Source: Nocardioides humi (lineage in GTDB: Bacteria; Actinomycetota; Actinomycetes; Propionibacteriales; Nocardioidaceae). Taken from it: a stretch of 64,000 bases of DNA. Within the stretch, counting starts at the first letter, position 1; the number at the start of each line of letters is the position of its first letter. Location of the stretch: assembly GCF_006494775.1 (NCBI RefSeq), contig NZ_CP041146.1, positions 5,512,501 through 5,576,500 of the forward strand. Direction: 5' to 3'. The translations under genes were made by a program, and so were the position numbers. Below are positions 21,540 to 30,689 of this stretch, one piece after another. The notes under the pieces were generated by a model, which saw nothing but the letters and a program-made list of their open reading frames with translations, ran no database searches and had not been told where the DNA came from.

Positions 21540-22531
21540 GCGGTCACGGCTCCTTTCACGGGGAGGCGCAGCGCGCGCGCCGCGCCGGCGATGTCGGCGA
21601 CGGAGGGGACGAAGGCGGCCTCGAGGGAGGCGGCGAAGGGCACCGGCGTGGGCGGCGGCTGCAGCAGCCGGACCGCGAAGCCGAGCGGGACGGTGGCGTC
21701 CTGGAGCAGGGCGGCGCACAGGGCGGCCGCGGGACCGGAGCCGGGCCAGGACTCCTCCACCACGAGCAGGGCGCCGGTTCGCTCTGCGCTGCGGCGGACC
21801 AGCCCGGCGTCCAGCGGGGCGAGGGAGCGCAGGTCGACGACCTCGGCCTCGAGGCCGTCGCGAGCCAGCTCCGCCGCGGCCCGCAGCGCACGCTGGACCA
21901 TCAGCCCGGAGCCGGCGATGGTCAGGTCGGCGCCCTCGCGTCGTACGACGGCCGCGCCGAGCGGCACCTCGACGGTGCGGTCCACCTCCGCCCGGGCGCC
22001 GTGGAGCAGGCTCATGTGCTCGAGCAGCACGACCGGGTTGTCGTCGCGGATCGCCGCCCGGGTGAGGGAGTAGGCGTCCTGCGGCGTGGTCGGCATCGCG
22101 ACCTTGAGCCCCGGGAACGACAGGAGCATCCCGGCGCAGCTCTCGGCGTGGCCGCGGTGCGGGCCGATGCCGCACTTGGCACGGACGACGAGCGGTGCGG
22201 TCACCGCGCCTCGCGTGCGGAAGGCGATCGACGCGCCCTCCAGGCCGAGCGGGGTCATGGTGAGCGCGAGGAACTCCGCGAACATCAGGTCGACGACCGG
22301 GCGGCTGCCCGCCATCGCGGCGCCGACCGCCGTGCCGACCATGGCCGCCTCGGAGATGGGGGCGTCGATGACCCGGCCCTGGCCGCCGAACGTGTCCCAC
22401 AGGCCCTTGGCCGACTGCATCGGTCCGCCGAAGACGCCGATGTCCTGACCCATCAGGTAGACGGTGTCGTCCTCGGTCATCGCGTCGGAGATCGCGGCGA
22501 CGATCGCCTCGCTCATGGTCATCCTGGTCAC
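21536..22531 (-). CDS. 2-oxo-acid dehydrogenase E1 component, beta subunit
   Basis: A 331-residue thiamine-diphosphate-dependent E1beta. Diagnostic parts are YLMGQDIGVFGGP, VIDAPISEAAMVGTAVGAAMAG with the conserved Glu, and EVVDLRSLAPLDAGL in the C-terminal domain. With E1alpha it decarboxylates a 2-oxo acid (or cleaves acetoin) and acylates the lipoyl domain. The pyruvate/acetoin/branched-chain subtype is not decidable by eye. GTG start 10 bp after the E1alpha stop. Confidence 0.9.
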   Translation of the reverse strand: MTRMTMSEAIVAAISDAMTEDDTVYLMGQDIGVFGGPMQSAKGLWDTFGGQGRVIDAPISEAAMVGTAVGAAMAGSRPVVDLMFAEFLALTMTPLGLEGASIAFRTRGAVTAPLVVRAKCGIGPHRGHAESCAGMLLSFPGLKVAMPTTPQDAYSLTRAAIRDDNPVVLLEHMSLLHGARAEVDRTVEVPLGAAVVRREGADLTIAGSGLMVQRALRAAAELARDGLEAEVVDLRSLAPLDAGLVRRSAERTGALLVVEESWPGSGPAAALCAALLQDATVPLGFAVRLLQPPPTPVPFAASLEAAFVPSVADIAGAARALRLPVKGAVTA

Positions 22532-22541
22532 GACGCGCTCC

Positions 22542-23495
22542 TCATCGGGGTCTGGTCCTCGGCGTACGCGCGAGGGGTGGGGCGGGCGGGTCCTCCCCGC
22601 GCGCCTTGGCCTGCGCGACGACGGCGTCCATCCGGGCGTGGGCCTGCGCGATCCGGGCGTCGGCGTCGGTGGCGTCGAGCTCGCCGCGGGCGACGAGGAC
22701 CTCCTGGAGTCGGGCGATCGGATCCCGCTCGGCCCAGGCGGCGACCTCCTCGGGCGTGCGATAGGTCTCGGGATCGTTCATGTAGTGACCGCCCATCCGG
22801 TAGGTGAGGGCGTGCACGAACGACGGGCCGCCGCCGGCCCGAGCCCGCTCGACCGCGGTGCCGACGGCGGCGCGGACGGCCAGGACGTCGTTGCCGTCGA
22901 TGTCATGGGCGGTGATGCTGAGCGCGCGGGCCCGGTCGGAGACCCGCTCGCCGGCGAGCGCGACCGCCGACGGGAGCGAGGTGGCGTACTGGTTGTCCTG
23001 GCAGACGTAGACGATCGGCAGCGCGAGCATCGCGGCGAGATTGAGCGACTCGGCGACGATGCCGCTGTTGGCCGTGCCGTCGCCGAACCCGCAGACGGCG
23101 GCCGCGCCGGGCGTGGTGCGGGACAGGTGCAGCGCGGCGCCGGTGGCGTAGGCGACCGACGTTCCGAGCGAGCCCGAGAACATCCCGATCGACCGGGGAC
23201 CCGGCGCGGGGCAGATGTCGCCGCGCCAGTGGCCGCCCGACCGGCTGCCGCCGGTGCCGAAGACCCCGGCGGCGAGGACGTCGGGCGAGGCCCCGCGCTG
23301 GAGGGCGACCGCGCAGGTCCCGCGGAAGTGCGGCGCCACGACGTCGCCCGGGCCCAGGTCGGCGTACGCCCCGACGAAGACGGCCTCCTCGCCGCGGGCC
23401 TCGTGCCAGTGGCCGTTGTGCCGGCACATCGCCTGGTCGAACGCGCGGGCCTCGACCATCGCCTCCCACAGCGCGCGCTCGGTCACGGTGGTCAT
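22542..23495 (-). CDS. 2-oxo-acid dehydrogenase E1 component, alpha subunit
   Basis: A 317-residue E1alpha. It has the thiamine diphosphate motif GFGDGTANSGIVAESLNLAA ending at DNQYATS, and GHYMNDPETYR in the phosphorylation-loop region. EEAVFVGAYADL near the N-terminus matches the usual E1alpha EAxxVG block. The size is that of acetoin-dehydrogenase-like E1alpha rather than the longer branched-chain enzymes. ATG overlaps the lipoyl gene stop (ATGA). Confidence 0.9.
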   Translation of the reverse strand: MTTVTERALWEAMVEARAFDQAMCRHNGHWHEARGEEAVFVGAYADLGPGDVVAPHFRGTCAVALQRGASPDVLAAGVFGTGGSRSGGHWRGDICPAPGPRSIGMFSGSLGTSVAYATGAALHLSRTTPGAAAVCGFGDGTANSGIVAESLNLAAMLALPIVYVCQDNQYATSLPSAVALAGERVSDRARALSITAHDIDGNDVLAVRAAVGTAVERARAGGGPSFVHALTYRMGGHYMNDPETYRTPEEVAAWAERDPIARLQEVLVARGELDATDADARIAQAHARMDAVVAQAKARGEDPPAPPLARTPRTRPR

Positions 23496-23734
23496 GCCGG
23501 TGCGCCGATCTCGGCGATGACCTGGCCGATCCGCACCGTGTCCTCGGGCTCGCAGTGGAGAGCGGCCACGACACCGGCGACCGGAGCCTCGATCTCGAGG
23601 TTGACCTTGTCGGTCATCACCTCGGCGATCGGCTCTCCGGCCGCGACGGTGTCACCGACGGCGCACAGCCAGGTCGCGAGGACGGCCTCCTCGACGCCGT
23701 CGCCCAGCTCTGTGATCGAGACGGAAGTGCTCAC
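23492..23734 (-). CDS. Free-standing lipoyl (biotinyl-lipoyl) domain protein
   Basis: An 80-residue protein made only of a lipoyl domain; Lys43 in EVMTDKVNLEIEAP is the attachment site, flanked by the GVEEAVLATWLCAVGD and EDTVRIGQVIAEIG strands. It is the first gene of the operon and presumably supplies the swinging-arm function missing from the E2 core at 16739-17380, acting much like a glycine-cleavage H protein. GTG start at 23734. The residue after Asp42 is Lys43-Val, fitting lipoate rather than biotin (MKM). Confidence 0.9.
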   Translation of the reverse strand: MSTSVSITELGDGVEEAVLATWLCAVGDTVAAGEPIAEVMTDKVNLEIEAPVAGVVAALHCEPEDTVRIGQVIAEIGAPA

Positions 23735-23771
23735 CGAAGTCCTTTCGGTCGGGAAAGAGAGGTGGTTAGAA

Positions 23772-23803
23772 TGGTGCTACCGATTCATCAAGTGGTACTA
23801 CCA
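23772..23803 (-). promoter_or_regulatory. Two FadR-type operator palindromes for the divergent GntR regulator
   Basis: TGGTGCTACC (23772-23781) and TGGTACTACCA (23793-23803) match the TGGTnnnACCA core recognised by FadR-subfamily GntR proteins. They start 21 bp apart, two helical turns, so bound dimers would sit on the same face. They lie 38-69 bp upstream of the operon's first gene and in the shared divergent promoter region. The remaining intergenic sequence to 23938 shows nothing else clear. Confidence 0.65.
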
Positions 23804-23938
23804 ATCGAGTGAATAGTGATCTGACCCACAGGCGGCTGTCAAGGGGTTCGGGCCGAAAGCCCGAAACGTCCGGCGACCGGCCGCCGGACGACCGGGGCCC
23901 GGCTACAGTCGCTGCGCCCACGCAGGAAAGGCCCACGC

Positions 23939-24642
23939 ATGTCGATCGAGCACGACACCGGCTCCTCGCTCAGCGAGCTCTTCACCGACGACCCGCTGTC
24001 GGAGTCGCTGGCCGCGCTGATCCAGCAGATGCGGCCGGGGACCGGCTGCCCAGCGAGCGGGACCTCGCGGCGCAGCTCGACGTCAGCCGGACCGCGCTGC
24101 GCGACCGGCTCGGCATGCTCGAGGGGCTGGGCGTGCTGCGGCGTCGTACCGGCGCGGGGACGTTCGTCGAGACCCTGCGACCCGATGCGCTCGCCCTCGC
24201 GCTGAACCTCGCGATCAGCAGCTCGCACCTGCCGCTGCCGTCGCTGGAGTCCGTACGGATCGCGCTGGAGCGGCAGGCCGCGGCGGAGGCGGCGCGCCGC
24301 GCCGACCCGGTGCTCATCGCCTACATGAAGCGGGCCATCGACACCATGGCGGCCACCGAGCGTCGTACCGACGTGCTGGACGCGGATCGGGCCTTCCACC
24401 AGTCGCTGCTCCGTGCGGCCGGGAACCCGTCGCTGACCTTCTTCGCCGAGGCGCTGTCGAGCGTGCTCACCAAGGACCTCGCCGATCGCAGCGAGCGGCT
24501 GGAGAGCGAGACCCTGAGCACGTCACGGCAGGCACTGCTGGTCGACCACCACACCCGGATCTACGACGCGATCCTCGCCGGCGACCCGGACGCGGCGATG
24601 CGGGCGGTCGACGAGCACTTCGACGCCATCGGGAGCAGCTGA
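23939..24642 (+). CDS. GntR-family transcriptional regulator, FadR/FCD type (apparent frameshift)
   Basis: Corrected length 234 residues. N-terminal winged helix: LPSERDLAAQLDVSRTALRD, then GVLRRRTGAGTFV. C-terminal FCD ligand domain with metal-type residues in DRAFHQSLLRAAGNPSL and VDHHTRIYDAILAGD. The start codon segment and HTH are separated by a one-base loss in the G4 run 24037-24040. Divergent from the 2-oxo-acid dehydrogenase operon and most likely its repressor, responding to a carboxylate intermediate; that role is inferred from position and operators. Confidence 0.85.
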
Positions 24643-24657
24643 GCCCGGACGGAGAAC

Positions 24658-24695
24658 AGCCGTGCGGGACCTCCCGGAGGAGATCCCGCACGGCT
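24658..24695. terminator. Bidirectional terminator between gntR and aceE
   Basis: Perfect 12-bp inverted repeat AGCCGTGCGGGA (24658-24669) and TCCCGCACGGCT (24684-24695) with a 14-nt loop, between convergent genes 69 bp apart. Confidence 0.72.
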
Positions 24696-24711
24696 GCGGA
24701 CGGCTCTGCCC

Positions 24712-27523
24712 TCAGGCGTCGCCGCCCTCCTGCTTGACGCCGGCGACGGCGGTCGGGTCGTCGATGCGGTAGCGCTCCACGGCCTCCTTGACCCGGCCCG
24801 GGTCGATCTCGCCGGCGTCGGCGAGCGCGGCCAGCGCCTGGACGACGACCGACTGCGCGTCGACCTGGAAGAACCGGCGGGCGGCGGGGCGGGTGTCGGC
24901 GAAGCCGAAGCCGTCGGCGCCGAGGACGTGGTAGTCCGCGGGCACCCACTGCGCGATCTGCAGCGGGACGGCGGTCATGTAGTCCGACACGGCGACGACG
25001 GGCGCGTTGGCGGTCGGGCCGTCGCCCAGCGTCTGGGTGACGTACGGCGTCCGGTGGGCCTCGTCCGGGTGGAGGAGGTTCCACTTCTCGGCCGCGATGC
25101 CGTCGCGGGCCAGCTCGTTCCAGGAGGTGACCGACCAGGTCTCCGCCCGGACGCCCCACTCCTCGGCGAGGATGCGCCGGGCCTCGTCGATCCACGGGAA
25201 GCCGACGCCGGAGGCGAGCAGGCGCACCCGCGGCCCTTCGCCGTCGCCCGCGTCGGTCACGCGGTACATGCCCTTGAGCAGGCCGGCGACGTCGAGGCCC
25301 TCCGGCTCGGCGGGCTGGGCGACCGGCTCGTTGTAGACGGTCAGGTAGTAGATGACGTCCTCGCCGCGGGGTGCCCCTCGCCTGCGCCGTACATCCGCTC
25401 CAGGCCGTTGCGCATGATGTGGCCGACCTCGTAGCCGAACGCGGGGTCGTAGTGCACGACCGCCGGGTTCGTCGCCGCGATCAGCGGGGAGTGGCCGTCG
25501 GCGTGCTGCAGGCCCTCGCCGGTGAGCGTCGTGCGGCCGGCGGTGGCGCCGATCAGGAAGCCGCGCGCCAGCTGGTCGGCCATCGCCCAGATCGAGTCGC
25601 CGGTGCGCTGGAAGCCGAACATCGAGTAGAAGATGTAGAACGGGATCATCGGCTCGCCGTGGGTGGCGTACGACGACCCGGCGGCGATCGCCGACGCCAT
25701 CGCGCCGGCCTCGGAGATGCCCTCGTGGAGCATCTGGCCCTGCGCCGACATCTTGTACTGCAGCAGCATGTTGCGGTCGACGGACTCGAACTGCTGGCCG
25801 TGCGGGTCGTAGACCTTCGCCGAGGGGAACATCGCGTCCATGCCGAAGGTGCGGTACTCGTCGGGCGCGATCGGGACGATCCGCTGCCCGATGCCCGGGT
25901 CCTTCATCCAGTCCTTGAGCAGCCGGACGGCGGCCATGGTCGTGGCGACCTTGTGGTTGCCGGCGCCCTTCTTCAGCTCGGCGTACACGCTGTCGCCCGG
26001 CAGGGTGAGCAGGGTGGAGCGGTCGACGCGCTGGGGGAGCGAGCCGCCCAGCTGGCGACGGCGCTCCATCATGTACTCCATCTCGGGGAGTCCGCGCCCG
26101 GGTGGAAGAACGGCGCCGCGCCGGTGGCGTCGTACGCCGTCTCGAGGTCCCGGTCGCTGATCGGCAGGTAGAGCCGGTCGCGGAACTTCTTGAGGTCGTC
26201 CTGGGTCAGCTTCTTCATCTGGTGGGTGGCGTTCTTGCCCTCGAGGGCGTCGATCGTCCAGCCCTTGACGGTGTGCGCGAGGATCACGGTCGGCTGGCCG
26301 ACGTGCTTGGTCGCGGCGTCGAACGCGGCGTACACCTTGCGGTAGTCGTGGCCGCCGCGCGGCAGCTTCTCGATCTGGCGGTCGGTCATGTGCTCGACCA
26401 TCGCCCGCAGCCGCGGGTCGGGACCGAAGAAGTGCTCGCGGTTGTAGGCGCCGGACTCGACCGAGAAGGTCTGGAAGGCGCCGTCGGGCGTGGAGTTCAT
26501 CTGGTTGACGAGCACGCCGTCGACGTCGCGGGCGAGCAGGGCGTCCCACTCGCGGCCCCAGATGACCTTGATGACGTTCCAGCCCGCGCCGCGGAAGTTG
26601 GCCTCGAGCTCCTGGATGATCTTGCCGTTGCCGGTGACCGGGCCGTCGAGCTGCTGCAGGTTGCAGTTGATCACCCAGGTGAGGTTGTCGAGCTCCTCGC
26701 GGGCGGCGATCCGGATCGCGCCCAGCGACTCGGGCTCGGCCATCTCGCCGTCGCCCAGGAACGCCCACACGTGCTGCTGGCTGGTGTCCTTGATGCCGCG
26801 GTTCTGCAGGTAGCGGTTGAACCGCGCCTGGTAGATCGAGTTGATGCCGGTCAGGCCCATCGAGACCGTCGGGAACTCCCAGAAGTCCGGCATCAGCCGG
26901 GGGTGGGGGTACGACGACAGGCCGGCGCCCTTGCCGTGCTGGACCTCCTGGCGGAACCGGAACAGCTGCTCCTCGCTCAGCCGGCCCTCGAGGAACGCCC
27001 GGGCGTAGATGCCGGGGGAGGCGTGGCCCTGGATGAAGATCTGGTCCCCGCCGCCGGGGTGGTCCTTGCCGCGGAAGAAGTGGTTGAAGCCGACCTCGTA
27101 GAGGCTGGCGCTGGACTGGTAGGTGGCGATGTGGCCGCCGACCTCGAGGCCCTTGCGGTTGGCGCTGGAGACCATCACGGCGGCGTTCCAGCGGATGAAC
27201 GCCCGGATCCGGCGCTCGACGTCCTCGTCGCCGGGGAACCACGGCTCCCGCTCGGGCGGGATCGTGTTGATGTAGTCGGTGCTCCGCAGCGCCGGCACCC
27301 CGACCTGGGCCTCGCGGGCCCGCTCGAGGAGGCGCAGCATGACGTAGCGGGCGCGCTCGCGGCCGCGCTCGTCGACCAGGGCGTTGAACGAGTCGATCCA
27401 GTCCTGGGTCTCGTCGGGGTCGATGTCGGGAAGCTGGGTCGGCAGGCCCTCGTGGATGACCGAGGGAGTCGACGCCGCGCGTACGGCGGGGGTGGTGCCG
27501 TCGGTGTTGGTGTCGGAGGTCAC
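24712..27523 (-). CDS. aceE: Pyruvate dehydrogenase E1, homodimeric type (two apparent frameshifts)
   Basis: Homodimeric pyruvate dehydrogenase E1, corrected length 937 residues. Clear blocks are [21 protein letters not shown], the thiamine diphosphate region [13 protein letters not shown] ending in [35 protein letters not shown] and the C-terminal [14 protein letters not shown]. Two one-base losses occur in G4 runs at 26085-26088 (in ADSPEMEYMM) and 25368-25371 (in [15 protein letters not shown]). The GTG start at 27523 is divergent from the DUF3052 gene, the same pairing seen in mycobacteria. This is the housekeeping E1, distinct from the heterotetrameric E1 of the neighbouring operon. Confidence 0.93.
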
Positions 27524-27695
27524 TGCCCCATCGTTGCACCTCTCGGTTGGGCAGAAAATCTACCCGCGAGTACGTGAACGGGGTCGTTCTCCGGCTCGGA
27601 GGGTTGCGCCGCGCACCCCGACTCCGCTGGACTACTCCTCAACCCGCACACCGAGCGGGCCGCTCGTCGTACCCGAAACCCCTGGAGGACTCACC

Positions 27696-28133
27696 GTGAC
27701 TTCGACCGCCACCGGCGGCACCAGCTCATCCGGCCCGACCGGTCCCGCCGAGCGGATGGGCCTCAAGCAGGGGCTGGTGGTCCAGGAGCTCGGCTGGGAC
27801 AACGACACCGACGACGAGCTGCGCGTCGCGATCGAGGACGCCATCGACGGCGACATGGTCGACGGCGACTACGGGAACGTCGTGGACGCGGTCGTGCTGT
27901 GGTGGCGCGACGACGACGGCGACCTCGTCGACGGTCTCGTGGACGCCCTCACCGACCTCGTCGGAGGCGGCGTGATCTGGCTGCTGACGCCCAAGATCGG
28001 GCGGCCCGGGGCGGTCGACGCCGCGGACATCGCGGAGGCGGCGCCCATCGCCGGCCTCTCGCAGACCACCGCCGCGGCCGTCAGCAAGGACTGGGCGGCG
28101 ACCCGACTGGTCGCGCCGAAGTCGATCGCCTGA
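27696..28133 (+). CDS. DUF3052 family protein
   Basis: A 145-residue acidic protein with MGLKQGLVVQELGWDNDTDD, VVLWWRDDDGDLVDGLVD and GGVIWLLTPKIGRPG, the pattern of the actinobacterial DUF3052 family (Rv2239c-like, from memory). Function unknown. GTG start at 27696 preceded by TGGAGGAC. Divergent from aceE and followed 10 bp later by an acyl-CoA synthetase gene. Confidence 0.85.
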   Translation: MTSTATGGTSSSGPTGPAERMGLKQGLVVQELGWDNDTDDELRVAIEDAIDGDMVDGDYGNVVDAVVLWWRDDDGDLVDGLVDALTDLVGGGVIWLLTPKIGRPGAVDAADIAEAAPIAGLSQTTAAAVSKDWAATRLVAPKSIA

Positions 28134-28143
28134 GAATAGGCGC

Positions 28144-29813
28144 ATGGGGAACCTCGCCAACCGCGTCACCAGCCGGGTCCGGGACACCGGGACCAGCCTG
28201 AAGATCCTGACCGAGTCGGGCATCGTGCGGCCCTACTCGCCGCTGGTGCTGGCGGGGATGGCGAACGCGCTGCGGCAGTGGAGCACCACGCCCGCGGGCG
28301 GGTTCAAGACGATCGCCCTGCGGATGCCCGAGCAGACCGCGATCGTCGACGAGCGCGGCTCGCTCACCTTCGGCGAGCTCCAAGCGCGGACCAACGCCCT
28401 CGCCCACGGGCTGCGCGAGCGTGGCGTCAGGCCGGGTGACGGCGTCGCCGTGATGTGCCGCAACCACCGCGGCTTCATCGAGGCGTCGATCGCGGTCAGC
28501 AAGCTCGGCGCCGACGTCCTCTACCTCAACACCGCCTTCGCCGGCCCCCAGCTCGCCGACGTGATCGCGCGGGAGACGCCGCGCGTCGTCGTCCACGACG
28601 AGGAGTTCACCGGGCTCCTCGCCGGCGCCGACATCGCCGACCGGGTGCTGGGCTGGACCGACGGCGCGCCGGGCGAGGACAGCCTGGAGGGGCTGATCTC
28701 CGCCGGGCTCGCCGCGGGGCGGACCGACGACCTCGCACCGCCGGCCGCCAGGGGCCGCACGATCATCCTGACCTCGGGCACCACCGGTACGCCGAAGGGC
28801 GCGCCCCGCCCGCAGGGCGGTCTCCCGGCGGCGATCTCCCTGCTCTCGCGGATGCCGCTGCGCAGCGGCTGGAAGTGCCACGTCGCCGCGCCGCTGTTCC
28901 ACACCTGGGGCTTCGCCCACTACCAGCTCGCGATGATGCTCGGCACCACCCTCGTGCTCACCCGCCGGTTCGACCCCGAGGACGCGCTGCGGATCCTGCA
29001 CGACGAGGAGTGCGACTCCTTCGCCGTCATCCCCGTCATGCTGCAGCGGATCCTGGCGCTGCCCGCCGACGTGCTCGACCGGTACCCGCTGCCGCACCTC
29101 AAGGCCGTCGCGTCCTCCGGCTCCGCGCTGCCCGGCGACCTGCCGACGCAGTGGATGGACCGGTACGGCGACAACCTCTACTCGATCTACGGCTCCACCG
29201 AGGTCGCCTGGGCGTCCATCGCCTCCCCGCAGGACCTCCGCGAGGCCCCCGGCTGCGCCGGCCGGCTCCCGCACCAGACCGTCGTGAAGATCCTCGACGC
29301 CGACGGCCGCGAGGTGCCGGCGGGGGAGTCGGGGCGGATCTTCGTCGGCAACAGCCTGCAGATCGAGGGCTACACCGGCGGGGCGGCAAGGAGGTGGTCG
29401 ACGGGCTGATGTCGTCCGGCGACGTCGGCCGCTTCGACGCCGAGGGCCGCCTGTACGTCGAGGGCCGCGACGACGAGATGATCGTCTCCGGCGGCGAGAA
29501 CGTCTTCCCCAAGGAGGTCGAGGACTGCATCGCCGCCCACGACCGGGTCGCCGAGGTCGCTGCCATCGGCGTCGACGACCCCGACTTCGGCAAGCGGCTG
29601 CGCGCCTTCGTGGTCCGGGTCCCCGAGGGCGACCCGGTCAGCGCCGACGAGATCAAGGACCTCGTCAAGCAGAGCCTCGCCCGGTTCAAGGTGCCGCGCG
29701 AGATCGTGTTCCTCGACGAGCTGCCCCGCAACGCCACCGGCAAGGTGCTCAAGCGCGAGCTCGCGTCGATCGAGCCCGCCGACCCAGCCGATCCGACCGA
29801 GCCGGCCGAGTGA
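28144..29813 (+). CDS. Acyl-CoA synthetase (AMP-forming; apparent frameshift)
   Basis: ANL-superfamily ligase, corrected length 556 residues, activating a carboxylic acid as adenylate then CoA thioester. It has P-loop TSGTTGTPKGAPRP, SIYGSTEVAWAS (A5), the SSGDVGRFDAEGRLYVEGRDD hinge and C-terminal Lys in ATGKVLKREL. The frame breaks at the G4 run 29380-29383, just before the hinge; one base restores it. Residues 1-70 match long-chain (FadD-like) enzymes with a preceding amphipathic segment. The stop overlaps the peroxiredoxin GTG (GTGA). Chain length preference unknown. Confidence 0.88.
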
Positions 29814-30309
29814 GGCCCGACGTGGCGGGACCCGCCAGCGCGGCACTCGGCATCGAGCTCGGTGGGCTCGCTCCCGACTTCACGCTGCGCGACCAGTTCG
29901 GGCAGGACATCACGCTGTCGTCGTACCGGGGGAGAAGGCGGTGGCGCTCGTGTTCTACCCCTTCGCGTTCAGCGGCGTGTGCAGCGGCGAGATGCACGGC
30001 CTGCGCACCCGGCTCGACGAGTTCCTCACCTTCGACACCGAGGTGCTCGCGATCTCCTGCGACCCGGTCTACGCGCTGCGGGCGTTCAGCGACGCCGACG
30101 GGCTCAACTTCGAGCTGCTCAGCGACTTCTGGCCGCACGGCGAGGTCGCCCGCGCCTACGGCGTCTTCGACGAGTGCGGCGGCAGCCCGGAGCGGTCGTC
30201 GTACGTCATCGACAAGGCGGGCCGGCTGACCTGGGCCGTGCACCACCCCAAGCCCGCCGCCCGCAGCGCCGACGACCTGCTCGCCGCGCTCCGCGCCGCC
30301 GCCGAATAG
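29810..30309 (+). CDS. ahpE: AhpE-type peroxiredoxin (apparent frameshift)
   Basis: Thiol peroxidase of the AhpE class, corrected length about 166 residues. Peroxidatic Cys is in FAFSGVCSGE, preceded by LAPDFTLRDQFGQ and followed by NFELLSDFWPHGEVARAYGVF, which closely resembles mycobacterial AhpE. The G5 run 29928-29932 has lost one base between SYRG and EKAVALVFYPF. GTG at 29810 overlaps the upstream stop; GTG at 29822 is an alternative start. The aceE / DUF3052 / AhpE grouping is also found in mycobacteria. Confidence 0.88.
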
Positions 30310-30422
30310 GGAGACACGCCCTAGGCACATCGGCTGGTCCGCCTAGTCCGTTTGGGTCATTTTTCAACTAATTGGCCGTCAGTGGTTGGACGGACCGGGT
30401 CTGGCCGGTACTGTTCCTCTCG

Positions 30423-30467
30423 TCGAACCGCTGGTGACCCGAGACGCCAGCGGTTCGACTCGTTTTC
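30423..30467 (+). terminator. Intrinsic terminator downstream of the ahpE operon
   Basis: Perfect 12-bp inverted repeat TCGAACCGCTGG (30423-30434) with CCAGCGGTTCGA (30447-30458), then CTCGTTTTC. About 115 bp after the ahpE stop and 95 bp before tRNA-Val. The rest of the 253-bp gap shows only an A/T-rich patch at 30357-30372 that could belong to a promoter for the tRNA. Confidence 0.75.
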
Positions 30468-30562
30468 TGGGCTGCCGGCCGCGCTGTGGAGGTCTCGGGC
30501 TCTCGGCGGTGCGCGCCGGTTCGGAGTGCGCTGTGGGCTTCGGTACGCTGTCCCGGCTTCGA

Positions 30563-30634
30563 GGGCGTATAGCTCAGCGGTAGAGCACCTCGCTTACAAC
30601 GAGGTGGTCGGGGGTTCGATCCCCTCTGCGCCCA
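30563..30634 (+). tRNA. tRNA-Val (anticodon UAC)
   Basis: Cloverleaf folds fully: acceptor GGGCGTA/TGCGCCC (30563-30569 with 30627-30633), D-arm AGCTCAGCGGTAGAGC, anticodon stem CCTCG/CGAGG around loop CTTACAA with TAC at 30595-30597, and T-loop GTTCGATCC. Discriminator A at 30634. The CCA end is not encoded. Confidence 0.97.
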
Positions 30635-30689
30635 CTCTTTCGAGAGGTTTCGCCACGGACCTCGCGGTGGCTGTGCCAAGGTGACGCCC

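Noticed and set aside
30563..30634. tRNA-Val as attachment site of an integrated element
   Set aside because: No integrase, no 3'-end duplication and ordinary housekeeping genes on both sides.
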